A stretch of DNA of 64,000 bases from Rhizobium sp. ICMP 5592 (GCF_009498525.1 NZ_QSNT01000004.1:314932-378931), one strand, 5' to 3'; positions 51,694 through 60,450 are shown, numbered from the stretch's first letter. Program-made: numbers and translations. The notes: generated by a model from the sequence alone, not told the origin.

Positions 51694-52794
51694 ATGACAC
51701 GCCGCAGGGCTCATTCCGGGAAGGAAACCCGCCCTATTGCTTCGACCATCGTCGCGATCGCAGGCTCTTTGCTCGCTTGGGGTTTGGTCGCGGCAAGTGC
51801 GATGGCGACACCCCCTGCGTCGGATGCCGCAACTCCCGTTGATCGGGCAGCGGCGCCCGCCGTGCCGGAAACATGGGTCGGTTTCGACGAGATACGCGTT
51901 CCAAACGGAAGTGAGCCACCGTTGATAGGTGGGGTCTGGTATCCGACCACAGACGAGCCGCACGATGTTGCTCTCGACAGCTTCTCCCAGCGTGTCGCGC
52001 TCGATGGTTCGGTGAAGAACGGCGGGCTGCCGCTTGTCGTTTTGTCTCACGGCGGCGGCGAGTCTTATGGCGGTCATTTTGACACCGCATTGGCGCTTGC
52101 GCGGGCCGGTTTTATCGTCGCTGCGATCAGTCACGCGGGAGACACTTACGACGACCAGAGTAAGGTCATGATGTTGTGGCGGCGTCCTGCGCAACTGAGT
52201 CGCTTGATCGACTATATGGTTTCGAATTGGCGCGGGCATACCGCCATCGACACGCGCCGGATCGGGGCGTACGGTTTCTCAAACGGCGGCTTTACGGTGC
52301 TGGTCGCGGCGGGCGGCGTCCCGGATTTGATGAGGATCGATCCCTATTGCGCGTCGAACCCGACGCACGACCTTTGCACTGCTCTGGCTCAAGCTGGCGT
52401 GCGCTCGGTCTCGGTGCTCCACCCACCCTCTGACGTCTGGAAGCCGGATCGCCGGATCAAGGCGATCGCGGCGGCAGCCCCCGCATTCGGCTTCACCTTC
52501 GACCGCATCGGGTTGGCGTCCGTTCGCGTTCCGGTAATGCTGTGGGGTGCGGCTGATGACCGACATCAGCCAAGCCCGTGGTATGAGGATCATATCCGCG
52601 ACGCCCTGCCGCGGGAGCCTGAATATCACGTCGAAGCGCGAGCGGGTCATTTTGCCTTTCTTCCCCCTTGCAGCGCTCGTCTGCTCAAATCAGCGCCGAA
52701 AATTTGTGCCGATGCGCCCGGTTTCGATCGCGCCGACTTTCACAGACGATTGAACGCCGAACTGATCCGCTTTTTCCAAGCAAACTTGCGCTGA
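51694..52794 (+). CDS. Secreted alpha/beta hydrolase, dienelactone-hydrolase-like
   Basis: The 366-residue protein has a signal-like N-terminus (TIVAIAGSLLAWGLVAASAMA). An alpha/beta-hydrolase core follows: GGVWYPTTDEP, LPLVVLSHGGGESYGGHFDTALALARAGFIVAAISHAG, the nucleophile serine in RIGAYGFSNGGFTVL, an acid in MLWGAADDRHQPS, and the histidine in EARAGHFAFL. Annotated relatives are putative dienelactone hydrolases or platelet-activating-factor-type acetylhydrolases; the substrate is not known. No operon partner is evident. Confidence 0.85.
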   Translation: MTRRRAHSGKETRPIASTIVAIAGSLLAWGLVAASAMATPPASDAATPVDRAAAPAVPETWVGFDEIRVPNGSEPPLIGGVWYPTTDEPHDVALDSFSQRVALDGSVKNGGLPLVVLSHGGGESYGGHFDTALALARAGFIVAAISHAGDTYDDQSKVMMLWRRPAQLSRLIDYMVSNWRGHTAIDTRRIGAYGFSNGGFTVLVAAGGVPDLMRIDPYCASNPTHDLCTALAQAGVRSVSVLHPPSDVWKPDRRIKAIAAAAPAFGFTFDRIGLASVRVPVMLWGAADDRHQPSPWYEDHIRDALPREPEYHVEARAGHFAFLPPCSARLLKSAPKICADAPGFDRADFHRRLNAELIRFFQANLR

Positions 52795-53056
52795 CCGGAC
52801 GAAATTCTACAACGACCCGATTGCCGACCAGCTGCCAGCAATCCGCCGTAGGGACAGACAGCGTTTAACCAGAGGCCCGCAGCGTCTCGCCATCATCCGT
52901 TCCTTGCAGAGAAGAATTTTCAAGGTTAGCGCCGGATTTCGCTCACTCTTCCGTTCACCTGTCAATCAGCACTGAACATTGACCCCTTGGGGGTGCGGAC
53001 GAAAAAGCTGCGCGAGCCGCGCCCCTTTCGACAGAATCCTGCAAAGCGAGTACCCT

Positions 53057-53692
53057 CTACCGATGCTCCGTGGCGATGCGCAAACCCAGAGCGATCAGGA
53101 CCATTCCGGTCACGCCTTCGACGAGGCGATGCACGGTGGGGCGCTGAAGCGCATTCCGCACCTTATGGATAGCTGCGGCATAAAATGTGAGCCAGAGGAA
53201 GGTCATACCTGCAAAGACAATTCCAAGAGCAAGCAGTGTCGCAAAGGTCGAACCGCCCATCGGTGCAAACTGGGGAAGCAGGCTGGTGAAGAAAACAGCC
53301 ATTTTAGGATTGCCAAGATCGCTGATGAGCCCCTGCCTGAAGGCCATCCACGGGCTTACGCGGCCATGCGGGTGGCTTTCCACGGCGATCCCCGAACCTT
53401 GTTCGGCCGGCCAAAGAGCTTCGCGTAACGCTAAAATGCCCAAATAGATAAGATAAGCGGCTCCCAGATACTTGATCGTAAGAAATAGTGGTGCCGAGGC
53501 CACCAGAAGGGCAGCAAGGCCGACGCTGGTCGCCAGGGCCCAGACTGTCTGCCCAACTGCTATGCCCGCCGCTGTGCAAATCCCGCCAGTCCGCCCGGCC
53601 AGAAGGGTGCTGCGGATCGTTGTGGCCGTGTCAGGCCCCGGCGTGACGATAACGATGGTCGACATCCCAATGAATGCAAAAAAAGATAGCAT
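53057..53692 (-). CDS. LysE family amino-acid exporter
   Basis: From ATG 53692 (GGAGGAGCAGGGG upstream) the protein is 211 residues with about six helices. It has the LysE/RhtB opening FIGMSTIVIVTPGPDTATTIRSTLLAGRTGGICTAAGIAVGQTVW and the later FRQGLISDLGNPKMAVFFTSLLPQF. It exports amino acids or analogues. The longer frame to 54058 lies partly antisense to the CoA transferase end and lacks family similarity. Confidence 0.9.
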   Translation of the reverse strand: MLSFFAFIGMSTIVIVTPGPDTATTIRSTLLAGRTGGICTAAGIAVGQTVWALATSVGLAALLVASAPLFLTIKYLGAAYLIYLGILALREALWPAEQGSGIAVESHPHGRVSPWMAFRQGLISDLGNPKMAVFFTSLLPQFAPMGGSTFATLLALGIVFAGMTFLWLTFYAAAIHKVRNALQRPTVHRLVEGVTGMVLIALGLRIATEHR

Positions 53693-53879
53693 CCCCTGCT
53701 CCTCCACATTGCCGTCGACTATGACACACTGCCGAGTTTTTGGCTGGTCTCGTCGGCAATCCTTATGTGAGTATATCCATCGGCCTTCGACAACTACACC
53801 ATTTGCCACAACCGGTTCTTCGGGTGACCGCGTGAGACGCCGATAGAGCCTGCCTTCCAGGGTGCCGGGCTCGAAGTGA

Positions 53880-55340
53880 TCAGAACCATTCTGCCGGATC
53901 CGATCCAAGGGGTCGCGCTGGCGTCTCCCAACGCATCGAAATGTCATCGATACGAACTGGAGGGAGGACGCGCTGAGCCTTACCCCAGAAGGTCGTTTCG
54001 ATTTCATCTGTCCGATCGGAGATTCCCTCGGGAGCGAGCGCGCTCTCAGCCTCGTCAAGAGGGTGTGCGATAAGGGTTTGGGCGGTGCGCGCGAGCGAGA
54101 GCCGAGCGTTGCAACCGCAGCCTTCCCGCAGCCTGCACGTCACTCCTCGAATGGCGGCCGCTGCCAGGAGGTAGCCCGTCGCGTGGTCAAGCGCCTGAAC
54201 GGGAAGTGGTACAGGCTTATCCGCTTGAGCCCTTTTCATTCCGAAGTCGGCAATGCCAGTGCTCATTTGGACGAGACTGTCAAAGCCGCGGCGATCAGCC
54301 CATGGGCCGGACCATCCGTAGGCATCCAAGCTGACATCGACCAAGCCTGGGGACAGCTCTCGCCGGACCTTGGAGGAATAGCCCAACCTGTCCAATGCTC
54401 CAGGACGATAGCCGTGGATGACGACGTCGGCAGTTGAAAGCAATTGCTCAAAGACTTCGCGATCTTCCATGGAATGAAGATCCAATCGAGCGCACCTCTT
54501 ACCCAGCGTTACTTCGGGAACAACGGCCGGTTCGTCCCAGTCTTGAGAGTCGATCCGCAGTACATGTGCACCAAAACCCGCCAGAAAGCGCGTCGCAACC
54601 GGCCCAGCTAACACGCGTGTGAGATCAAGAACTCGCAGCCCTGCGAGTGGACGCATCGGATCGAGACACCATTTCGGCAGCGGACCACGTTCTGCTGTGA
54701 CGAGATGTACAAGCGGCTCCCGAGATACAGCTTGTCCCTGTGGATGCTCAGACCATTCAGTAATCGATCGCATTTCGGCGGCGCAGCCGCCTGCTTCGAT
54801 GACCGCGGTCTCAAGTGCAATCTTCGACCAGTTCCGGACCGCTTGAGCTATCGCCTCCTTGTTTCCTTCGAGTCCCAATACTCGTTGGACGGCAGCCTTA
54901 TGGTGCGGGGCATTGGTGTGAAGTCGTATCCATCCATCGCTCGCCGGATAATCGCCAGCGATTGGATCCCAAGCAGGTAGCGGCTGCCAACCGATCGGTC
55001 TGATCGAGGCCCAGAACCAGATTGAGCTCAGTCGCCAATCAACGCGAATTCGTGCTTGTTTGCCGGTCAAGACATTCGAGAGTTCAGCGAGCGACAAACC
55101 AGCCGTCGCAATCGTGGCGCTGGCCAGATCGGTTACAGCGAAGACCGAGGGGAGTCCTCCCGAGCTTTCAAAGGCAACTTGAGCAACCGCTTGAGGGGCC
55201 CCGCCCAAAGCAGCCCAGCATTCCTTCGTCAAACTAGCCGCAAGCCCTATCATGCCAGGCGATCCTTCACTGTGAGCATCGGGATTGCGCGCATCCGACC
55301 TGACTGGCCCGCCCGCTGCCTCGAAATGGATAGATTTCAC
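53880..55340 (-). CDS. CaiB/BaiF family (class III) CoA transferase
   Basis: At 486 residues the protein has a degenerate N-terminal CaiB-like half and a clear second half: MRPLAGLRVLDLTRVLAGPVATRFLAGFGAHVLRIDSQDWDEP, LDLHSMEDREVFEQLLSTADVVIHGYRPGALDRLGY and GPWADRRGFDSLVQMSTGIA. The catalytic aspartate is probably in the HSMEDREVF to GYRPGAL region, but alignment is needed. It would move CoA between carboxylic acids. It is longer than the common 400 residues because of the duplicated layout. An AT-rich operator-like region lies directly upstream. Confidence 0.85.
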   Translation of the reverse strand: MKSIHFEAAGGPVRSDARNPDAHSEGSPGMIGLAASLTKECWAALGGAPQAVAQVAFESSGGLPSVFAVTDLASATIATAGLSLAELSNVLTGKQARIRVDWRLSSIWFWASIRPIGWQPLPAWDPIAGDYPASDGWIRLHTNAPHHKAAVQRVLGLEGNKEAIAQAVRNWSKIALETAVIEAGGCAAEMRSITEWSEHPQGQAVSREPLVHLVTAERGPLPKWCLDPMRPLAGLRVLDLTRVLAGPVATRFLAGFGAHVLRIDSQDWDEPAVVPEVTLGKRCARLDLHSMEDREVFEQLLSTADVVIHGYRPGALDRLGYSSKVRRELSPGLVDVSLDAYGWSGPWADRRGFDSLVQMSTGIADFGMKRAQADKPVPLPVQALDHATGYLLAAAAIRGVTCRLREGCGCNARLSLARTAQTLIAHPLDEAESALAPEGISDRTDEIETTFWGKAQRVLPPVRIDDISMRWETPARPLGSDPAEWF

Positions 55341-55351
55341 CTTGGGATGAT

Positions 55352-55372
55352 ATTGACGTCAATCTTGATCAA
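55352..55372. promoter_or_regulatory. Palindromic operator before the CoA transferase
   Basis: ATTGACGTCAAT (55352-55363) is a perfect 12-base palindrome, followed at once by the perfect palindrome TTGATCAA (55365-55372). It lies 12 bases upstream of the CoA-transferase start, in the promoter or early leader, and would block transcription when bound. The binding protein is unknown. Confidence 0.5.
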
Positions 55373-55427
55373 TTGCATCAATATAAGGATGGATCTGTGG
55401 CTTGGATCAGATCCGCCGGGTTCGGTC

Positions 55428-55790
55428 TCACGGTATGAGCGCCAGGGCGAGCCTGTCGGTGGTAGCAGTGATGACCAGAACGATCGCCAATGCTGGCCAG
55501 CCGAGGCAAATCAGGATCAAGGCAGAACCAGCGAAGAAGCCAGCTTCAAGAATCAGCCGGCCTGATGCGCCGATCTCGTATTTGCGTTTTGGTGAGAGGA
55601 ACGCGCCCCATACAGCCATACAGCGGCGGCGCTTCCGCAGAACAGAAGGCCTAACAGCACTTGCACCAAGATCGGTGCCGGCACACGCGTTGCCAACGTC
55701 GCAAGCGATGCAAAGTTCGAGCACGAATCTAATACCGAGCGCTGTCGCTTTTAATGCCCGTCGACGCCGATCCAACGAGGGCTCGGTCAT
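55428..55790 (-). pseudogene. YrdB family (DUF2568) membrane protein, frameshifted
   Basis: The frame starts well (ALKATALGIRFVLELC) and ends well (WGAFLSPKRKYEIGASGRLILEAGF to TTDRLALALIP), but the middle is polar nonsense. In another frame the middle reads ASLATLATRVPAPILVQVLL and on to GLLFCGSAAAVW, the expected hydrophobic second helix. Frame returns at a tandem copy of GCTGTATG (plus strand 55609-55624), an eight-base duplication. So the gene carries one shift near residue 30 and a second at the duplication. It overlaps the truncated TetR gene by four bases. Confidence 0.75.
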
Positions 55791-56227
55791 CTCGTCAGGA
55801 GCCCAAGGCCGCGAAGAAGACGGACGATATAGTCTCTTAGCTGGTCTTCCGTCTGCCCCGCCGGTTCGAGAAGGATCTGATGTAGCAACGCCCCGCTCAG
55901 CATGTCCTGAATGAGATCTGGGTCCAGTCCGTCAGGGAGCGTGCCAGCGCTGCGGGATCGCCGAACCATATTTGAGAAGGCTTCCCTGCGCGGGCGCAGG
56001 ACCGCGTCCGAATAGATTGCCTTCAGATCGGAAGTATCTCCGAGAGCCAAAATGCTCCGAGACAGGCTTCGATAAAGCGGATCGAGCATCTGCTTTGGCA
56101 CATTCTCGACGAACCAATCCATCACCTCGGAAATCGGACGCTCGGGCCAATCTGCGAACGTCTCCTCCGCCTGAGCAAACGCGTCGATCACGTAGGTGGA
56201 GTTCCAGTAGACAATCGCCAGGATCAC
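55787..56227 (-). pseudogene. TetR family regulator, DNA-binding domain missing
   Basis: The 146 residues match only the ligand-binding part of TetR/AcrR proteins (ISEVMDWFVENVPKQMLDPLYRSLSRSILALG; RREAFSNMVRRSRSAGTLPDGLDPDLIQDMLSGALLHQILL). The roughly 50-residue helix-turn-helix is absent. An in-frame TGA lies about 30 bases upstream of the GTG that would start the frame, and no helix-turn-helix is readable upstream in any frame. It is therefore broken and cannot bind DNA by itself. Confidence 0.75.
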
Positions 56228-56349
56228 GAGATTGAAACTGGTCTGCCTCCTTCAGGTGAGGCTGTTCAGTGACGACGATCTCAGCAGCCGGGTTCGGCCT
56301 GAATATCCGGTCTTGATGGGAATCGAACCAGTAATTCCTGATGACAAAA

Positions 56350-56377
56350 GGGAGCGACTGTTTCAGCAGGCGCTCCC
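56350..56377 (-). terminator. Rho-independent terminator of the ohr transcript
   Basis: On the minus strand GGGAGCG and CGCTCCC close a hairpin with a 14-base loop, then TTTTG. It lies 12 bases past the stop of the small exported peptide gene. Confidence 0.7.
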
Positions 56378-56389
56378 TCCCCGCTCTAT

Positions 56390-56515
56390 CTACCCTTGAA
56401 GACCAACGGCTGTGGCCAGCGCGGCCATGGGCGATGGTTCCGGCGAGAACACGTCATAGACGCAAGGCGCTGCAAAAACCGCAAGCGCCAGCATGCCAGC
56501 GATCAGGCCTTTCAT
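56390..56515 (-). CDS. Small exported peptide downstream of ohr
   Basis: A 41-residue frame begins MKGLIAGMLALAVFAAPCVY and ends MAALATAVGLQG. The first 17 residues look like a signal peptide, leaving a mature part of about 23 residues with one cysteine at the likely cleavage site. GGGAG lies seven bases before the ATG. It follows ohr after 28 bases and is closed by a terminator, so it is probably the second gene of that operon. I do not recognise it. Confidence 0.5.
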   Translation of the reverse strand: MKGLIAGMLALAVFAAPCVYDVFSPEPSPMAALATAVGLQG

Positions 56516-56543
56516 CAAACACTCCCTGGATCTGCGAAACTGC

Positions 56544-56960
56544 TCAGCCAAGCTTCAGCTCAACCGCGATATTCCCCCGAGTCGCCTTGGAATAGGGGCA
56601 GGTCTGGTGAGCTTCGTCGATCAGCGCGCTTGCAAGGGCTGGATCAAGGCCCGGAAGGCTGACATTCAGCCGGGCTTGCAGCAGATAGGCACCATCCGTC
56701 ACGCCAAGGTCAACTTCGGCATCGACTGCCGTATCCGCCGGAAGTGACAGCTTGCGCTTGCCAGCAGCAATGCCCAGAGCGCCAATGAAGCAGGCGGACC
56801 AGCCGGCCGCAAAGAGCTGCTCGGGATTGGTGCCGGGCTTGCCGCTGCCCGGGGGCGAAAGCTTGATGTCAAGTTGCGCATCGTCGCTGCGCGCTGCGCC
56901 GTCGCGACCTCCGGTGGTGTGGGTCTTGCCGCTATAGAGTACCTTTTCAATCGTGGTCAT
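56544..56960 (-). CDS. ohr: Organic hydroperoxide resistance protein (Ohr/OsmC family)
   Basis: From ATG 56960 the protein is 138 residues, the usual Ohr size. It begins MTTIEKVLYSGKTHTTGGRDG and has both redox cysteines, in GWSACFIGALG and HQTCPYSKATRGN, with the Ohr-type NPEQLFAAG. It reduces organic hydroperoxides using lipoyl thiols. No OhrR lies beside it; instead a GTTAC-N5-GATAC repeat sits 96 bases upstream, shared with dipZ. Confidence 0.92.
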   Translation of the reverse strand: MTTIEKVLYSGKTHTTGGRDGAARSDDAQLDIKLSPPGSGKPGTNPEQLFAAGWSACFIGALGIAAGKRKLSLPADTAVDAEVDLGVTDGAYLLQARLNVSLPGLDPALASALIDEAHQTCPYSKATRGNIAVELKLG

Positions 56961-57055
56961 CGGACATTCCTTCCTTCTGTCGCATGGGGCGACGTTGTTG
57001 ACAGGAGCGTTTTGACGCCTCGACGTATCCGGCATGTTTCCGGAAAGGGCGAAAA

Positions 57056-57071
57056 TGTATCAGAGCGTAAC
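57056..57071 (-). promoter_or_regulatory. Direct-repeat operator upstream of ohr
   Basis: On the minus strand, GTTAC-GCTCT-GATACA reads toward ohr. It matches 14 of 16 bases with the element upstream of dipZ at 60435-60450. A 10-base half-site period is typical of OmpR-family regulators. Confidence 0.5.
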
Positions 57072-57126
57072 GGCTGCGCGCCGGTCTACCTTTTCATACA
57101 AAATGCACAACAAAGCTGGGCATTCT

Positions 57127-58446
57127 TCAGGGCAGCGATATCTCTGCGGCGAGGCCTCCACCGGGGCGGTTGTAGAGCCTCACTGCGCCGCCAACCGAAA
57201 CGGCAAGCTGCTGAGCGATGGCCAGTCCAAGCCCTGTACCCCCGGTGTCGCGACTGCGCGAAGTCTCAAGCCGGTAGAACGGTTGCATGGCGGCCTCCAG
57301 CTTGTCATCCGGAATACCTGGCCCGCGGTCGCTGACCGTAATGATGGTATTTCCCTCACCCTTCCGTTCGACGCTAATCTCGGCCGCACCCGCGAACTTG
57401 AGGCCGTTGTCGATGAAATTGGTCAGGATACGCCGCAACGCATGCGGTTTCGTCACGGCGGTGCCCTGGACGATGCCTGTAACCGTGACCGCTTTGCCAG
57501 TGTCCTGATAATCGTAGGCAATGCTGTCGATGAAGGATGCGAGATCGATGCGGGAGGTCTTTTCGCCATTGCCGTGGGCACTGCGCGCAAAGATGATACC
57601 GTCCTGCACGAGCCGCTCGATCTCGTGCAAATCGCTGACCAGCTTGTCCTTTTCGGGGGTATCTTCCGCCATGTCGGCGCGTAACCGCATGCGCGTGATC
57701 GGCGTCTGCAGGTCATGCGAGATCGCCGCGAGAATCTGCACGCGCTCCTCCAGATAGTGGGCGATACGGTCGCGCATGGCGTTGAAGGCGCGCGCCGCAT
57801 TGACGACTTCGCTCGGACCCTCCTCGCTCATGGGAGAATCTTTCTTGTTCGGGTCGAGCGCATCGGCTGCGGCAGCGAGCGCGCCCAGCGGGCGCACAGC
57901 CTGGCGCACGGCAAACCAGGTGCACAGGATCAGAAGTACCATCTGTGCGGCAAAGACATAGGGCAGCCATTCGGCCAGCGGCATGACGCCGCGCGGCGTC
58001 ACGTCGATAGTGAGCATTGAACCGTCTGAAAGCGTCACATGTCCCTGCAGCCGCTTGCCGTCACCTGGAATGGCTTCGATGCGGAGCGGAAATCTGTTGC
58101 CTGCCGCCTCCTCTATCCGTTTTGCAATCTCCGCTCCGCGGCCCGACATGTCCGGCACACCGGGAAGACCCGGCCCAAGAAGAAGGCGATAGTTGCCACG
58201 GCTCAGGCGGTCCAGCCATTCGGCCCGCTCGTTGGCGGGCAGTCGGTCGATCACGGCGATCGACGTGGCTAGATCGCTTTCCAGCGTACCAAGCATGACG
58301 GCCTTGGCCGACATGTAGCGTTCGGCAAACAGGATGCTGAACGAGAGGCTATAGGCGATCGCCAGTCCGGCAAATAGGATCAGGAAGAGGCGAGAGCGTA
58401 GCGTGCTCGGCCACCAGCCGAAACGGAGCTTGCCGCCTTCACTCAT
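57127..58446 (-). CDS. Sensor histidine kinase, EnvZ-like
   Basis: The 439-residue kinase has helices at about 14-36 and 158-180, a periplasmic domain of about 120 residues, HAMP, HisKA with the phospho-histidine in ILAAISHDLQTPITRMRLR, and an ATPase domain (ILTNFIDNGLKFAG, DRGPGIPDD, GGTGLGLAIA). Its ATG overlaps the stop of the response-regulator gene (ATGA), so it is the cognate kinase. Confidence 0.93.
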   Translation of the reverse strand: MSEGGKLRFGWWPSTLRSRLFLILFAGLAIAYSLSFSILFAERYMSAKAVMLGTLESDLATSIAVIDRLPANERAEWLDRLSRGNYRLLLGPGLPGVPDMSGRGAEIAKRIEEAAGNRFPLRIEAIPGDGKRLQGHVTLSDGSMLTIDVTPRGVMPLAEWLPYVFAAQMVLLILCTWFAVRQAVRPLGALAAAADALDPNKKDSPMSEEGPSEVVNAARAFNAMRDRIAHYLEERVQILAAISHDLQTPITRMRLRADMAEDTPEKDKLVSDLHEIERLVQDGIIFARSAHGNGEKTSRIDLASFIDSIAYDYQDTGKAVTVTGIVQGTAVTKPHALRRILTNFIDNGLKFAGAAEISVERKGEGNTIITVSDRGPGIPDDKLEAAMQPFYRLETSRSRDTGGTGLGLAIAQQLAVSVGGAVRLYNRPGGGLAAEISLP

Positions 58447-59183
58447 GTTCTGGGCACCGAAATTTCGACCGGTACGGAGAACACATAACCTTCAGCCCGC
58501 ACGGTCTTGATGTAGGTCGGCTCGCGTGCATCGTCGCCGAGGCGCTGACGCAGACGGCTCACCAGAAGGTCGATCGAGCGGTCGAACAATTCGGCATCGC
58601 GGCCCTGCGTGAGGTTCAGGATTTGATCTCGGTTGAGCACGCGTTGCGGATGATCAATGAAAACCCGCAACAGACGATATTCCGCGCCACTCAGCGCAAT
58701 TTCCGTCCCGTCCTTGTCAAGAAGATGCCGGCCAATCGTGTCGAGCCGCCAGTCGCCGAACGTCAGGAGCTGGCCAGCCTCGCTGATCTGCAAATTGGGC
58801 GGCAACATTCGGGTTCGCCGCAGCACAGCCTTGATGCGGGCAAGAAGCTCTCGCGCCGCGAAAGGCTTCGGCAGATAGTCGTCAGCGCCCATTTCGAGCC
58901 CGATGATCCGGTCCATCTCGTCATCGCGTGCGGTCAACATGACCACCGGCGTGGCTTTGTGCTTGCCGGCGCGGAGCTCTCTACAAAGGACCAGTCCATC
59001 ATCGCCCGGCATCATCACGTCAAGCACGATCAGATCGACCGCGCTGGTCTCGAGAAAATTGCGCATCTGCCGACCATCGGCAGCAACCGTCGTCCGAAGA
59101 CCATTCTTCTTCAGATAGCTCGAGACCAGCTCGCGAATTTCGCGGTCGTCATCGACAATCAAAATATGGTCGATATGCTCCAT
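58443..59183 (-). CDS. OmpR-family response regulator
   Basis: From ATG 59183 the protein is 246 residues. It has a receiver domain with phospho-acceptor D55 in LIVLDVMMPGDDG and PKPFAARELLARI, followed by an OmpR-type winged helix (RVLNRDQILNLTQGRDAELFDRSIDLLVSRLRQRLGDDAREPTYIKTVRAEGYVF). Flanking genes ohr and dipZ share a 10-base-period repeat that this protein could bind, which would make it a thiol or peroxide stress regulator. That link is inference. A longer start at 59207 is possible. Confidence 0.92.
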   Translation of the reverse strand: MEHIDHILIVDDDREIRELVSSYLKKNGLRTTVAADGRQMRNFLETSAVDLIVLDVMMPGDDGLVLCRELRAGKHKATPVVMLTARDDEMDRIIGLEMGADDYLPKPFAARELLARIKAVLRRTRMLPPNLQISEAGQLLTFGDWRLDTIGRHLLDKDGTEIALSGAEYRLLRVFIDHPQRVLNRDQILNLTQGRDAELFDRSIDLLVSRLRQRLGDDAREPTYIKTVRAEGYVFSVPVEISVPRT

Positions 59184-59240
59184 CTTCGGTCTTTCAATCA
59201 ATATCATTGGCCGCTTTGCTGCCGTTATTAGTCCGTGTCA

Positions 59241-59273
59241 GCTGCCGCGAGTAAAGGGGTTTCTCGCGGCAGC
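59241..59273. terminator. Hairpin terminator between the regulator and the hydrolase
   Basis: GCTGCCGCGAG and CTCGCGGCAGC form a perfect 11-pair stem around 11 bases, nine bases past the minus-strand hydrolase stop. No long T tract follows. Confidence 0.6.
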
Positions 59274-59281
59274 GCTACCAG

Positions 59282-60325
59282 TTAGAACTTCACAACATCA
59301 AGGATGGCCTGGGCGAACGCCAGCGGCGCTTCCTGCGGCAAATTGTGCCCGATGCCGCCCGTTACATTTCGATGCTCGTATTTTCCGGAAAACCTCTTCG
59401 CATAGGCGGATGGTTCTGGATGCGGCGCGCCATTGGTATCGCCTTCCATGGTGATCGTCGGGATAGTGATCATCGGTCCCATCGCAAGCTGCGTTTCATA
59501 GGCATCGTATTTTGCCTCACCTTCGACAAGACCAAGCCGCCAGCGATAGTTATGGATGGTAATCTCCACATGGTCCGGATTGTCGAACGCTACTGCCGAA
59601 CGATTGAAGGTTGCGTCGTCGAACGCCCAGGTTGGCGATGCCGTCTGCCAGATCAGCTTTGCAAACTCGTGCGTGTTGGTGGCATAGCCGAGCCGACCGC
59701 GTTCGGTGGCGAAGTAGAACTGGTACCACCAGGCCTGCTCCGCCTTCGGCGGCAAAGGCTTCTTGTTGATTTCCTGGCTGCCGATGAGATAGCCGCTGAC
59801 GGAAACCATCGCTTCGCAGCGTTCAGGCCAGAGAGCAGCCATGATGTTGACGGTGCGCGCACCCCAGTCATATCCACCGAGGATTGCCTTTTCGACGCCG
59901 AGTGCATCCATCAAGGCGATCATGTCGACGGCCAGCGCCGCCTGCTGGCCGTTGCGCGGCGTCTCGTCCGAAAGGAAGCGGGTCGTGCCATAGCCGCGCA
60001 GATAGGGAATGATGACGCGGTAGCCTGCATCGGCCAGGATCGGTGCGACGTCGACATAGCTGTAGATGTCGTAAGGCCAGCCGTGAACGAGCAGGACGAC
60101 TGGGCCATCTGCCGGACCGGCTTCAGCGTATCCGATATCGAGCACGCCTGCCCTGATCTGCTTCAGCGCTGCGAACGATGTGTGCCCTCTTGCCTGGACC
60201 GCTGCTAGGGGAACAGCGGGTGACTGGGCATTCGCGATCGCTGTCATGCCGAACTCGGCGGCAGCAATGGTCATGGCGGCAACACCAAAGAAGCGGCGGC
60301 GCTGGTGGTTGAATTCAGGGGACAT
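59282..60325 (-). CDS. Exported alpha/beta hydrolase, epoxide-hydrolase/haloalkane-dehalogenase-like
   Basis: From ATG 60325 (GGAGAG upstream) the protein is 347 residues and begins with a twin-arginine leader (HQRRRFFGVAAMTIAAAEFGM). The alpha/beta core has the oxyanion motif VLLVHGWPYDIYSYVDVAPIL, the nucleophile aspartate in AILGGYDWGARTVNI, and a late histidine in NVTGGIGHNLPQEAPLAF. An Asp nucleophile after HGWP fits epoxide hydrolases. It is exported, so it acts in the periplasm on an unknown substrate. It is divergent from dipZ. Confidence 0.87.
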   Translation of the reverse strand: MSPEFNHQRRRFFGVAAMTIAAAEFGMTAIANAQSPAVPLAAVQARGHTSFAALKQIRAGVLDIGYAEAGPADGPVVLLVHGWPYDIYSYVDVAPILADAGYRVIIPYLRGYGTTRFLSDETPRNGQQAALAVDMIALMDALGVEKAILGGYDWGARTVNIMAALWPERCEAMVSVSGYLIGSQEINKKPLPPKAEQAWWYQFYFATERGRLGYATNTHEFAKLIWQTASPTWAFDDATFNRSAVAFDNPDHVEITIHNYRWRLGLVEGEAKYDAYETQLAMGPMITIPTITMEGDTNGAPHPEPSAYAKRFSGKYEHRNVTGGIGHNLPQEAPLAFAQAILDVVKF

Positions 60326-60434
60326 CGTTCTCTCCATCTTGATTGATCGTCATTGGAAGAAAACCAGCCGCATGTATCCTCCATGTGTTCCGTCTGGCTC
60401 GGAATTGAATACGGATGTAACATCGGGCGCCCTC

Positions 60435-60450
60435 GATACGTTCTGATACA
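60435..60450 (+). promoter_or_regulatory. Direct-repeat operator upstream of dipZ
   Basis: GATAC-GTTCT-GATACA reads toward dipZ, 197 bases before its start, and matches the ohr element at 14 of 16 bases. A third GATAC lies near 60559. The remainder of the 60326-60646 spacer holds no visible gene. Confidence 0.5.

Noticed and set aside
53693..54058. N-terminal extension of the LysE frame
   Set aside because: It lacks membrane character and runs into the CoA-transferase gene; GGAGGAG precedes the ATG at 53692.
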